Part shown: one piece after another, positions 27,438-36,092 of the stretch | How the letters are laid out: each line of letters begins with the position of its first letter | Numbering within the stretch: position 1 is the first letter of the stretch | Source: Saccharicrinis sp965230625 | GTDB taxonomy: Bacteria; Bacteroidota; Bacteroidia; Bacteroidales; Marinilabiliaceae | Direction of reading: 5' to 3' | Length of the DNA: 64,000 nucleotides | NCBI GenBank assembly: GCA_965230625.1 | Contig: CBDDLL010000002.1 | Span: 744,001 to 808,000 of the forward strand | Translations under genes and position numbers: made by a program | Notes under the pieces: model-generated | The model's input: the letters and a program-made list of their open reading frames with translations, nothing else | The model's database searches: none | What the model was told of the DNA's origin: nothing

Positions 27438-28274
27438 TTAAAACGAAGACAAAAATGCCACTAAATTTGTATCTTTATTTAAATTGAATTTTTTTCTCAA
27501 CCTGGAACGCCCTACTTTAATGCTTTCTACAGCTTGAAAAGTAACCGATGCAATATCTTTAGAGTTCATACCCAAGCGTAAAAAAGTACAAAGCTTAAGT
27601 TCTGAGGGTGTAAGCGTTGGGTATTTTGTCGTTAAATTTTTTTGAAACCCTTGATGTACCCTTTGAAAATACATATCAAACCGTTTCCAGGAGTCTTCTT
27701 TTACTTTAGATTCAATAGAATTCAACAGATCACCTAACGATCCTTGTACCTTATCTGTATTATCGACATGGGTTGAAATAAACTGTATTCTTTCCAGCAT
27801 TTTAATAAGGAATTCATTATTCTGCACTAAATACATTGAGTTTTCTGCTAACTCTCGGTTTTTTTGTTCCAAAAGCTGTTTTTGATATTCCGCTATTTTA
27901 AGAATAGATTGTGTTCTTGCAATAAGTTCAGTCTCATCAATTGGTTTACTAATATAATCAATAGCTCCAGCCTCTAAAGCTATCTTTAAATGATCGGGAC
28001 CTGTCATAACACCCGTACATATAACAATTGGTATATCTGCTGTCTTAGTCTCTGACTTTAACCTCTTTATCATATCAATACCAGAAAGTAACGGCATTTC
28101 CCAATCGGTTATAATAAGATCCGGTTGTTCTTCTTTTGCTATTTCCAATGCTGTTTCAGAATTAGTAGTCCTGAATATTCCATAGGCAAGCTCATTTCGC
28201 TCAAAAGTATCTATTATTGTATCTAGAAAACTTATCTGGTCGTCTACTATAAGTATTTTCTTATTTACACTCAT
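27438..28274 (-). CDS. Response regulator with C-terminal LuxR-like helix-turn-helix
   Basis: 278 aa. Receiver domain residues ~5-120: KILIVDDQISFLDT, ITDWEMPLLSG with the phospho-acceptor Asp, VICTGVMTG, DYISKPID. A coiled linker follows, then a LuxR-like DNA-binding domain (LTPSELKLCTFLRLGMNSKDIASV). It lies 722 bases from a TPR histidine kinase in the same direction, its likely partner. Not part of the cassette array. Confidence 0.85.
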   Translation of the reverse strand: MSVNKKILIVDDQISFLDTIIDTFERNELAYGIFRTTNSETALEIAKEEQPDLIITDWEMPLLSGIDMIKRLKSETKTADIPIVICTGVMTGPDHLKIALEAGAIDYISKPIDETELIARTQSILKIAEYQKQLLEQKNRELAENSMYLVQNNEFLIKMLERIQFISTHVDNTDKVQGSLGDLLNSIESKVKEDSWKRFDMYFQRVHQGFQKNLTTKYPTLTPSELKLCTFLRLGMNSKDIASVTFQAVESIKVGRSRLRKKFNLNKDTNLVAFLSSF

Positions 28275-28340
28275 TTCACAATAGGATTATATCGTAAATA
28301 TAAAATAAAACTTCTAGAGTGTATAACCTATACCTAATAA

Positions 28341-28445
28341 TCCCAATCAAGGCTTGAAAACACTCGAGTAAACACATGAAGCCCTTAGGGATGTCATCCC
28401 TAAAACCCTGACTTACTACCCTTTTCTTGATAAAAGAAAGTAAGC
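28341..28445. repeat. R5a: intergenic direct repeat
   Basis: About 105 bp, also at 31661-31763. Contains hairpins TTAGGGATGTCATCCCTAA and CTTTTCTTGATAAAAG. The two copies flank the TPR kinase gene. Confidence 0.75.
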
Positions 28446-28738
28446 AAAGAAATTATTTCATGATTATTTCTGCGTTCGGCAATATTCAAGCGAGCTTGAT
28501 ATTGCTCTCACTTATCGAAATAATTCAAGACTGTGCCTGCTTCGCTATAAAAACTACGCTTTTTTTATCTAAACCACTAAAAACTCGCACCTTCCTACGT
28601 CAGACACTCATATAATACGCGATTTTACGATAAAACAATCTTGTTTTTATGCTCACCAGACAAGGTCAACGCAAAAATAAAACAGTAATTATAAAATTAT
28701 AACTTATTTCAATTCTTGATTCGCATTAATAATTCAAT

Positions 28739-28904
28739 TTAGAAACTGTTTAAATTTTGTTTTTGTGAGTTATTTTGAGAGAATTAAGTTCTCAGATGAG
28801 ACAAAATTGATGCGAATAGCATCGCTATTTAAAGAAATTTTGCAGAAATATGAGGGCTTAAGTCGCCAAAATAAACCGAAGGATAAAACTTAAACAGTTT
28901 CTTA
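28739..28904. mobile_element. MITE-like element with terminal inverted repeats
   Basis: Ends are TTAGAAACTGTTTAA and TTAAACAGTTTCTTA; the inner flanks (TTTTGTTTTT side and the far end) also pair in part. No ORF. A solo left-end relative (AACCGTTTAAGTTTTG) lies near 52568. Confidence 0.6.
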
Positions 28905-28996
28905 GTCAATCCGTTCAATGTTGAGTACTATAGCCTCATGCACTCTACTATATTTAGTATTTCTTATTTAGTAAAAGCAACCACCTGATTTAAATA

Positions 28997-31318
28997 TTAA
29001 TCCAATTGGTTGTCGATCAGTATTTGATATGATTTTAGATCTTCTGTACGAATTGCTTTCTCAATAGCCTCTTTCCATTTTTTTACATTTTCACTTTGAC
29101 CTTCATCAATATTAGATAAGATTTTTTTGAGTTGACTTATATGATAAAGTTTGGTTTCCTTTAACAAGGATAAACTTGACGAAAAACTATTTACTTCACT
29201 CTGGGTAAGTACCGGTAATTTTATTTCATGCTCAGTAGGTTCAATTACTGCTGTATCATTTTCTACATGAGATGTTGTGTGTAAAAGAAACCAAAATAAT
29301 GTTCCTTTACCTAATTCACTGGATACGCCTATTTCTCCACCATGGGCCTCAATAGCAATTTTGCAAAAAGTAAGCCCCAGCCCCGTTGATTTAATTGTTC
29401 CGGACTCTTTAACCTGTACCTGGGCAAATTTATCAAATACCCTATCAATCTCATCTCCAGAAACCCCTTCCCCTGTATCAACAACATAAATTTTCAGGTA
29501 ATTACTTTTAGACACTTCTTCTGCACCTATTGTAACTTCTCCATTATTTGGTGTGAATTTAATGGCATTGGTAAGCAGATTAACCAACACTCTCCTTAAA
29601 ATATCAGGATCGGCCATTACCCTGTACCCAATAGGCATTTTATTGTTTAACTGAATGTTTTTAGCCTCGCTCAAAAACTGTATTTCACCTATTGCCTGTT
29701 TAACAATGTCAAATATTTTGGTTTCCCTTAAGTCCAATACCATTTTTGTATCCTGGTACTTCTGCAAATCCAGTATATTAAGTACCATGTTTAACATCTG
29801 ACCACCATATTGCTTTGCGGTCTGAAGTTGTCCTTCTACCGCCAACGATTTTGAAGGATTTAAAATTGCATTTAGGGGATTCTTCAGGTCGTGTACTATC
29901 ATACCTGTCATCCCCTGTTTAAATTCATCCAATTCTACAAGCTTTTCATTGTTTGTTTTTAACTTTTCGTTTTGTTGTTCGATCAATTCTTTTTGGGAAG
30001 ATATTTCCTTATTTAACTGTGTAAGCAACTTATTACTTTTTTTCTTTCTATGTAAACTTGTATATATTAAGCTAGCCAATATCAGGGCTATCAGAAATGC
30101 AGCAATAAAAGAATTTCTTTGTACTGTGCCTTGGTGCCTTTCTTGCTCATAAATAAGATCCTTTCGTTTTTGCTCCTCTTCAATAGCCTTTTTCTCTTTT
30201 TCAAATTCGTATTGATATTCTAATCCTGTAATTTTCCTAACATTCTCTTCGTTAAAAATACTATCGTTTAACTGTTTGTAATCAATATAGTATTCATAGG
30301 CTTTTTTATAATCCCTCTTATTGACATATATATTAGAAAGTAGCTCAAGTGTTGTTGCTTTGTCTTCTAATAACTTAAGCTTACCAGAAGTATTGAGGCT
30401 CTTATTAGCAAAATCCAATGCTTTAGTAAAATTTCCTTTCTTTCTATATATATCACTAATTTGTATGTAAAGAACACAAAGGTCCGAATGGCGTCCGATT
30501 TCTTCGTATATTTTCAACGACCTTAAATAATAATCAAGAGCTTCGTTATGTTCACCTTTTGCTTCCTTAACACTACCAATATTCATTAAACTCATTGAAA
30601 TCCCATCTCTAAAACTTATTTCATCAAATATCTTTAGTGCTTTTTGATGATAAAAAATAGATTTTTCAAAGTTCTTCATATAAAAATGCACTTTGCCAAT
30701 ATTGTTAAGATCTATCCCCTTTCCATAATTATTACTCAACAAACTATCTATCTCGAATGATTTTTGATAATATTCTAAAGCCTTTGCAAAGTTTTCAAGA
30801 TCACCGTATATAGTGCCAATATTATTATATTCTGTTGAAATACCCTTTAAATCATTGAGGTCCTCATAAATTTTTAATGCCCGCTGGTAGTATTCCAGGG
30901 CTAAAGGATAATCACCTTTATTTTCATTTATAACTCCAATATTGTTCAGACTTGAAGCAATCCCTTTATTATCTCCTATTTCTTCTTTTATAACCAGCGA
31001 TTCCAGAAACTTATCCTGTGCCCTATAAAATTCTCCCTTTGTATAGTGATATATCCCCATTAAATTAAGTGCCTTTGCTTTACCCCTAGGATAAGGGATT
31101 TCATTAGATAGCTGAAGGGCTTCTTTTGCATATATCATTGTTTTGTCGATATCCGAGGTGAATATCTTAAAACCCAGATCATTCAATAAGTTAACCCTTA
31201 CTGTATCTTTTGTTTCATGTTGATCCAGTATTTTTGTCAGGCTGTCAACAACTGTAGTTTGAGCTGTAGCGACAATATAACAGACAAATAGTAAGTAAAC
31301 TAAGACACTCTTTTTCAT
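28997..31318 (-). CDS. TPR-containing hybrid-type sensor histidine kinase (no receiver)
   Basis: 773 aa. Signal peptide, then about eight TPR units with typical YYQRALKIYEDLND and YYLRSLKIYEEIGR repeats (residues ~40-350), a membrane helix (~405-423), a coiled coil, a HisKA domain with MIVHDLKNPLNAIL, and an HATPase domain with NLLTNAIKFTPNNG, VDTGEGVSG and GLGLTFCK. All catalytic boxes are present. A C-terminal helical tail of ~90 residues follows. It probably signals to the response regulator encoded downstream. Confidence 0.9.
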   Translation of the reverse strand: MKKSVLVYLLFVCYIVATAQTTVVDSLTKILDQHETKDTVRVNLLNDLGFKIFTSDIDKTMIYAKEALQLSNEIPYPRGKAKALNLMGIYHYTKGEFYRAQDKFLESLVIKEEIGDNKGIASSLNNIGVINENKGDYPLALEYYQRALKIYEDLNDLKGISTEYNNIGTIYGDLENFAKALEYYQKSFEIDSLLSNNYGKGIDLNNIGKVHFYMKNFEKSIFYHQKALKIFDEISFRDGISMSLMNIGSVKEAKGEHNEALDYYLRSLKIYEEIGRHSDLCVLYIQISDIYRKKGNFTKALDFANKSLNTSGKLKLLEDKATTLELLSNIYVNKRDYKKAYEYYIDYKQLNDSIFNEENVRKITGLEYQYEFEKEKKAIEEEQKRKDLIYEQERHQGTVQRNSFIAAFLIALILASLIYTSLHRKKKSNKLLTQLNKEISSQKELIEQQNEKLKTNNEKLVELDEFKQGMTGMIVHDLKNPLNAILNPSKSLAVEGQLQTAKQYGGQMLNMVLNILDLQKYQDTKMVLDLRETKIFDIVKQAIGEIQFLSEAKNIQLNNKMPIGYRVMADPDILRRVLVNLLTNAIKFTPNNGEVTIGAEEVSKSNYLKIYVVDTGEGVSGDEIDRVFDKFAQVQVKESGTIKSTGLGLTFCKIAIEAHGGEIGVSSELGKGTLFWFLLHTTSHVENDTAVIEPTEHEIKLPVLTQSEVNSFSSSLSLLKETKLYHISQLKKILSNIDEGQSENVKKWKEAIEKAIRTEDLKSYQILIDNQLD

Positions 31319-31660
31319 GTTCTTTTCTTTCAGTAATATCCCTATATAGTCTTTGCAAGCAACAATAGTTACAACATAAGCTAATATAACACACTACTTA
31401 TTTTAAAGGTAGTGTATATGAGAAAACGCCAAATTACTCACGAGTGCTAATTCTTATGTGTTTGTGATCGTTGATTCTGCGTTACACTTGCCAGAAAAAT
31501 ACTCATTTACACAAGTTAAATTCCGTTTTTCTGGCTCCACAAACCTTGCCTTTGACGCTTTCTTATCAAAGACTTTGAAATTATTGAGTTTTCTTACAGA
31601 CACTATATAAAATTAACACCTAAATTATAAAGTTATATTATTGTACATTTCTTTATTAAT

Positions 31661-31763
31661 AATCTCAACCAATGATTGAAAATACTCAAGTAAATACATG
31701 AAATCCTTAGGGATGTCATCCCTAAAACACTGACTTACTCTTCTTTTCTTGATAAAAGAAAGT
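31661..31763. repeat. R5b: intergenic direct repeat
   Basis: Second copy of R5, upstream of the TPR kinase. The rest of the 31319-32253 gap is AT-rich with no convincing gene; a promoter for each flanking gene must lie in it. Confidence 0.7.
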
Positions 31764-32253
31764 AAAAGCCCATCGGCTTGAGACAAATAAGGAGTTGCAC
31801 TTAGAACAAGTGTTTTATCCGGACAGTAGTGATTAGTTATTAATAATGACTACAGTGTGGTTTATAAATTATTCAAAACCACACTCAACCTTACTAAAGT
31901 TAGAGTTACACTTCAGAACTTTACCTATTGTTAACTTTTTGCTTACCCATAATCCAGAGCTATGTTACCTTTTGCTAACTCAGTATATTTTTCTCTCATT
32001 AAAAGTACTTTTTACTTTGCAACCACTAATTGAGGATGTGTTTTAACATATGTGATTTTGCAAACAATCAATGCCATCATATAGATAATCCTAAAAAAGA
32101 CAACAGTAATAATAGCATGTTAAAACTGTGATATTATTAAGATAACAACAGTGCCATAGCTATATAATTCGATTAGAAGAGACTGATTGGACAGCAGATC
32201 CAACTTGAGCAGAAAGAGAAAAAAACTAGAAATCAGAAATTAATAAAGTAACA

Positions 32254-33741
32254 ATGCAGGTGAAATCTACCGCTAAATTTATTGAAAAGTTTAAAGTGCA
32301 TTTAAAGTATGAGCACGTTATAGCAATGGAAAATTGCCTTGGATGTTACAATTGTGGAACAGCCTGTGCATGGTACTTATCATCAGGGGATAAGAAGTTA
32401 CATCCATACAATAAGAAAAACCAGATTAAGAAACTTTATAAACAAAACTGCACTTGGGAAGGTAAGCTATTAAAAAAGCTTGGCCTTAGCAAAAAACCTA
32501 CAGAACAACAACTTAAAGAAAACATGCTTGATGTATGGAATTGTACTGCTTGCGGTAGGTGTACCATGGCGTGTCCTATGGGATTAGATAATAGAAGTTT
32601 GATCCATTTAACCAGAACAGCCTATAACGAAGCCGGGTTTACACAAGACAATCCAACGTTAAAATCAATTGATGACAATATAAGAGTAAAGAAACACTCT
32701 TTTGGACTGGATGCAGCTCAAGTTTTTTTAACAACTGGTTTTTTTCTTAATAAGCAAAATGTTCAGGTACCAATTGACGTACCAGACTGTGATTATTTAT
32801 TTGCCTGCCCTTCGGTTGGCAACACTAAAATACCACATTTAGGTGGTCAGCTTATCTCTTTGTTAAATGCTATGGAAACTTCATATACCCTATCATCACA
32901 AATTACCGATACAGGAACAGAAGTTAGCCATATAAGCGATAATCCAGATTATTCAAGAAAAATGCTCCTTACCTTAGAACAAAGAGCAATGGAGTTAAAT
33001 GTTAAAAGTATTATTGTTGCTGAGTGCGGATGCGATGTACGTACTTTTTATGTTGATAGTGCTGAAATTTTGGGACGTCCATTTAAAGTACCTGTAACTC
33101 ATATTGACACCCTTCTACTTGAAAGTCTTAAAAATAAAACACTTCCTTATACTTCACCAGACGAGACATATACTTATCATGATCCGTGCAAGGTTGAAAG
33201 GTTAAGTAAAATGGGAAACACATCGCGCGAATTGTTTTCGTTACTGGCTAAGAACATATCGGAGTTAAGCCCTAATTACGATTTAAACTATTGTTGTAAC
33301 GGTGGTTCTGGCCCAATGCGCCTACCCGAATTGACCGAAACAAGAAGAAAAGCTTCTGTTTTTAAAGCTAACCAGATAAAAGATTCCAAAGCAGATAAAG
33401 TAGTAACACCATGCGCAGTATGCATGCTTACAATAGAAGACGTTTGTACTCATTATAAATTGAAAAAGAATGGACGAATGTCACATATGCTTTTTGAACT
33501 GGTTTACACTGCTGTAAAGAAAGCTATTGCCCCAGAACGTTTTATAACACCTAAAGTTCTTAAAAACCAAACAGAAGATTTTATTCAAAATCATACAGTT
33601 TCTGGTTTTATTGAACGCATAAAACAATCAAAAAAATACATGCACATTAAACTTCTGGTTGAAAGCAATCCTGATCTAAAACAGATATTAAAACAAGAAA
33701 ACATTAGCGAAACTGAACTAGAAGATTTTTTATCTATTTAA
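32254..33741 (+). CDS. HdrD/GlpC-like iron-sulfur oxidoreductase subunit
   Basis: 495 aa, cytoplasmic. Two 4Fe-4S motifs near the N-terminus: CLGCYNCGTAC and CTACGRCTMACP. Cysteine-rich CCG-type features follow (YHDPCKVERL, YCCNGGSGPMR, TPCAVCML), as in heterodisulfide reductase subunit B/D and GlpC. It probably passes electrons between a soluble donor and the membrane partner encoded 10 bases downstream. The natural substrate is unknown. It lies in the non-cassette block. Confidence 0.8.
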   Translation: MQVKSTAKFIEKFKVHLKYEHVIAMENCLGCYNCGTACAWYLSSGDKKLHPYNKKNQIKKLYKQNCTWEGKLLKKLGLSKKPTEQQLKENMLDVWNCTACGRCTMACPMGLDNRSLIHLTRTAYNEAGFTQDNPTLKSIDDNIRVKKHSFGLDAAQVFLTTGFFLNKQNVQVPIDVPDCDYLFACPSVGNTKIPHLGGQLISLLNAMETSYTLSSQITDTGTEVSHISDNPDYSRKMLLTLEQRAMELNVKSIIVAECGCDVRTFYVDSAEILGRPFKVPVTHIDTLLLESLKNKTLPYTSPDETYTYHDPCKVERLSKMGNTSRELFSLLAKNISELSPNYDLNYCCNGGSGPMRLPELTETRRKASVFKANQIKDSKADKVVTPCAVCMLTIEDVCTHYKLKKNGRMSHMLFELVYTAVKKAIAPERFITPKVLKNQTEDFIQNHTVSGFIERIKQSKKYMHIKLLVESNPDLKQILKQENISETELEDFLSI

Positions 33742-33751
33742 TAATTCCCAT

Positions 33752-34576
33752 ATGAATTTAATTATTTACTATCTAAATATTATTTGCTACATAATTCCAA
33801 TTGTTGTTATTTTTTCTCTTGTATCTAAAGCATATAGGTTTAGAACTGCCAGAAGAAATAATGGGTATTCTATTAAAAAAATAAATACCACAGATTGTTT
33901 ACGAATTAAATCGGGACAATGTAACTTACGACAGTTCTTCTCCAGACCAATGCTTAACTTTCACCGAAAAACTAATCGTTTCTGGGCATTTGGCTATTTT
34001 CTATATCACATTGCCATAGTTACAATGGCCTGCGGATATATGTTATCTACTATAATATTAATTACTAAACACGTACAAAATATCCCTTTTCCTGTTTTAT
34101 TCGAGTCGAGCAATTGCAGCCAGTTCTGTCCAACAAACATTGCCGGGCTTATTTTCGGAAATGGTGAGATAATGATATCAGAATTCTTATTTGGCAAATA
34201 TGCTTCTTTGTTCAGAACAATTACCTGGATTGACATTTCCATTGCCTGTACAGGGAATCTATTGCTTATGATTACCCTTATCCTAAAAAAGATGGGTTAT
34301 TACAGCGGCAAGGTTGATTTAGCTTCGAAAAACTTTAAATTAAAAGGTAAACGGAACATTGAACAAGCTATTGTCAGAAGTATTATTTTCTGCATTATAT
34401 GGTCGGAAATATTAAGCAGGCTACATTTTATGGATAATTATTTGCTAGTACTACATATTGCGCTTGGTTTGTGTCTTATTTTGCTGCTACCGTTTTTTTA
34501 CTTAAAGCATATTATTTTTCTACCTTTCATAATATCGTCTAACGCTGAAAAACGGCAATTATGCATAATTGCATAA
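33752..34576 (+). CDS. HdrE/NarI-like b-type cytochrome membrane subunit
   Basis: 274 aa with about five membrane helices (residues ~5-25, 78-103, 155-175, 205-222 and 229-255). Histidines in YFLYHIAIV and LLVLHIALGL sit where NarI/HdrE/DsrM proteins bind heme b. It probably exchanges electrons with the quinone pool for the iron-sulfur subunit upstream, with which it forms a two-gene operon. Confidence 0.7.
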   Translation: MNLIIYYLNIICYIIPIVVIFSLVSKAYRFRTARRNNGYSIKKINTTDCLRIKSGQCNLRQFFSRPMLNFHRKTNRFWAFGYFLYHIAIVTMACGYMLSTIILITKHVQNIPFPVLFESSNCSQFCPTNIAGLIFGNGEIMISEFLFGKYASLFRTITWIDISIACTGNLLLMITLILKKMGYYSGKVDLASKNFKLKGKRNIEQAIVRSIIFCIIWSEILSRLHFMDNYLLVLHIALGLCLILLLPFFYLKHIIFLPFIISSNAEKRQLCIIA

Positions 34577-34644
34577 ACAGAACAAGCCTATCCCCTATTA
34601 AATGTTTACTTTTTGCCTCCGGTTTCAAGTAGAATTGCAACAAA

Positions 34645-34966
34645 AAAGTATATGTAAAATTGAATTTCATGTGAACCGTTTTAAACTACGGTTCAAAATT
34701 CGAGAGAAGTTTTTAGAATCTACTGCAACATTGTTTCACTTTTAGTGCAACAAATGTTACATTTGTTAAATAAAAACAATAGTAAAAATTAACATTAAGA
34801 TAAAATATTGGCGAGTTGTTCATCGAAGGTTCAAAAAATCATCAAGACAGGTTTATAGTAACTCTTTTCCCTCCTCTAAAGAAAGAGTGTTGTAAAATTT
34901 TGTATATCTTGTTTTTATTCACTGTGTTAGTATACTAAACTATTGTATAGTGTTAAAGTGCATTTG
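34645..34966 (+). repeat. R4c: array-head element, decayed HTH gene
   Basis: Shares ~120 bp with R4b (gtgaaccgttttaaacta onward). Reverse remnant: MNKNKIY, then in a shifted frame FYNTLSLEEGKELL and a stop. It has a palindrome ACTATTGTATAGT near its end. Ends G34966/TTACCACTT and starts the second array. Confidence 0.75.
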
Positions 34967-34989
34967 TTACCACTTATTAAACTAGAAAT

Positions 34990-35439
34990 ATGAGATACGT
35001 ACTTATTTGTTGTATTGCATTTTTAATTTCATGCAAAACACCTAGAGAAATGACAAGCATAGAAGTTGAGGGAGCTTCTGAACGTGTAGAAATTTTAGTA
35101 AAAGAAATAAATACATTTTCTGAGATACGAGACGCAGAGTATGATTTATTTAATGTAAATGGATTTTCGAAAAGCAGAACATTGGTTGCCGGTGGTTCCT
35201 CCTTACGTTATGACTTCGTTATTAAGGTTGATACTTCAAAACTTCACAAATGGACTGATGATATGAAAATAACTACTCCAGACAACTATAGTATTAAACG
35301 TTTTGAGGAATTAGTTTTAATTAGGAAAGAAAACTGGAACGTGAGTTCAAAACCGACATATTATAAGAGGGGAGATTTGGTAAATATGATGGTTTTTAAG
35401 GAAGAGGGTATCATATTTAAGAGTATATATTCAAAATAA
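34990..35439 (+). CDS. Small lipoprotein
   Basis: 149 aa. Lipoprotein signal CIAFLISC, cysteine at residue 15. Mature part beta-rich (SSLRYDFVIKVDTSKL). Not recognised. It is the first gene of the second array; the cassette start TTACCACTT and end AAGTGGTAA (from 35446) are exact reverse complements. Confidence 0.65.
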   Translation: MRYVLICCIAFLISCKTPREMTSIEVEGASERVEILVKEINTFSEIRDAEYDLFNVNGFSKSRTLVAGGSSLRYDFVIKVDTSKLHKWTDDMKITTPDNYSIKRFEELVLIRKENWNVSSKPTYYKRGDLVNMMVFKEEGIIFKSIYSK

Positions 35440-35451
35440 ATAACAAGTGGT

Positions 35452-35773
35452 AATAAATAGGACTATGAGCGGTCTGTAAGACCAAGCGTGGTAGTCCGTG
35501 TTGGACTACATCCCGGTTTCTATTTAACCTATGTACTTATAGACGCTTTTTTATATTCTGAAGTAGGTAGAAGGTGTCATAAAACACTCTAAATAAAGTG
35601 TTAATACAAAAAAGGAAGAATTCAAGTGTTTGTTGCGAAGATAGGGTACTGTGTTTTTTTAGAGCGAAGGTGATTGGATATAGATAGCAGATTAAATACA
35701 TTTTGTTGTTTGTTCTGGAAAAGTAAATTTGCTACATTTGACCAAAGCTATCCCGGAGGGATTTAGTTCAACA
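35452..35773 (+). repeat. R3c: 322-bp repeat
   Basis: Third R3 copy, slightly more diverged (aaacactctaaataaagtg segment) than R3a/R3b. It follows the AGTGGT arm of the preceding cassette. Confidence 0.85.
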
Positions 35774-35953
35774 AAAGCTAATACGCAATGCGGAGTCAGC
35801 TGTGCTTTGGGAGTTTGTGGGTTGTTTGTGGGCGCCAAATTTTCGTCCCGAAAATTTATTAAGTTTAAGGTAAAATTTCGAAACGTAAATTTGGCTATGT
35901 AGTGTTATGGAAAGAAAGTTCTTTGGAGCTCCGCAGTACGCATAGCTCAACCG
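35774..35953 (+). repeat. attC-like site after R3c
   Basis: GCTAATACGCAATGCGGAG pairs with CTCCGCAGTACGCATAGC. Without R3c the preceding arm would join it as AGTGGTAATACGCAATGC, a normal-looking site. Crossover at G35953. Confidence 0.7.
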
Positions 35954-36066
35954 TCAAAGTGTCTAAAAACCTAAATGAATACTTAGAATATTCGGATAGG
36001 TATACACATTTAAAACTAAATATTGAATTCTAAGAAGCTTAAAAATAGTTTTTAGACAGACTGCCG
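35954..36066 (+). repeat. R6a: attC-only mini-cassette
   Basis: GTGTCTAAAAACC and GTTTTTAGACAG pair; CTTAGAATA and ATTCTAAG pair inside. Nearly identical to 47048-47160. No ORF. Ends GCCG36066/TTG. Confidence 0.75.
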
Positions 36067-36092
36067 TTGTGTGACATTAAAAAAGATAGTAC

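Noticed and set aside
28427..28615. 62-codon ORF overlapping R5a
   Set aside because: It begins within a hairpin repeat and has no protein-like features.
31846..32046. 66-codon ORF in the intergenic gap before the HdrD-like gene
   Set aside because: No recognisable motif, poor start context and AT-rich low-complexity sequence.
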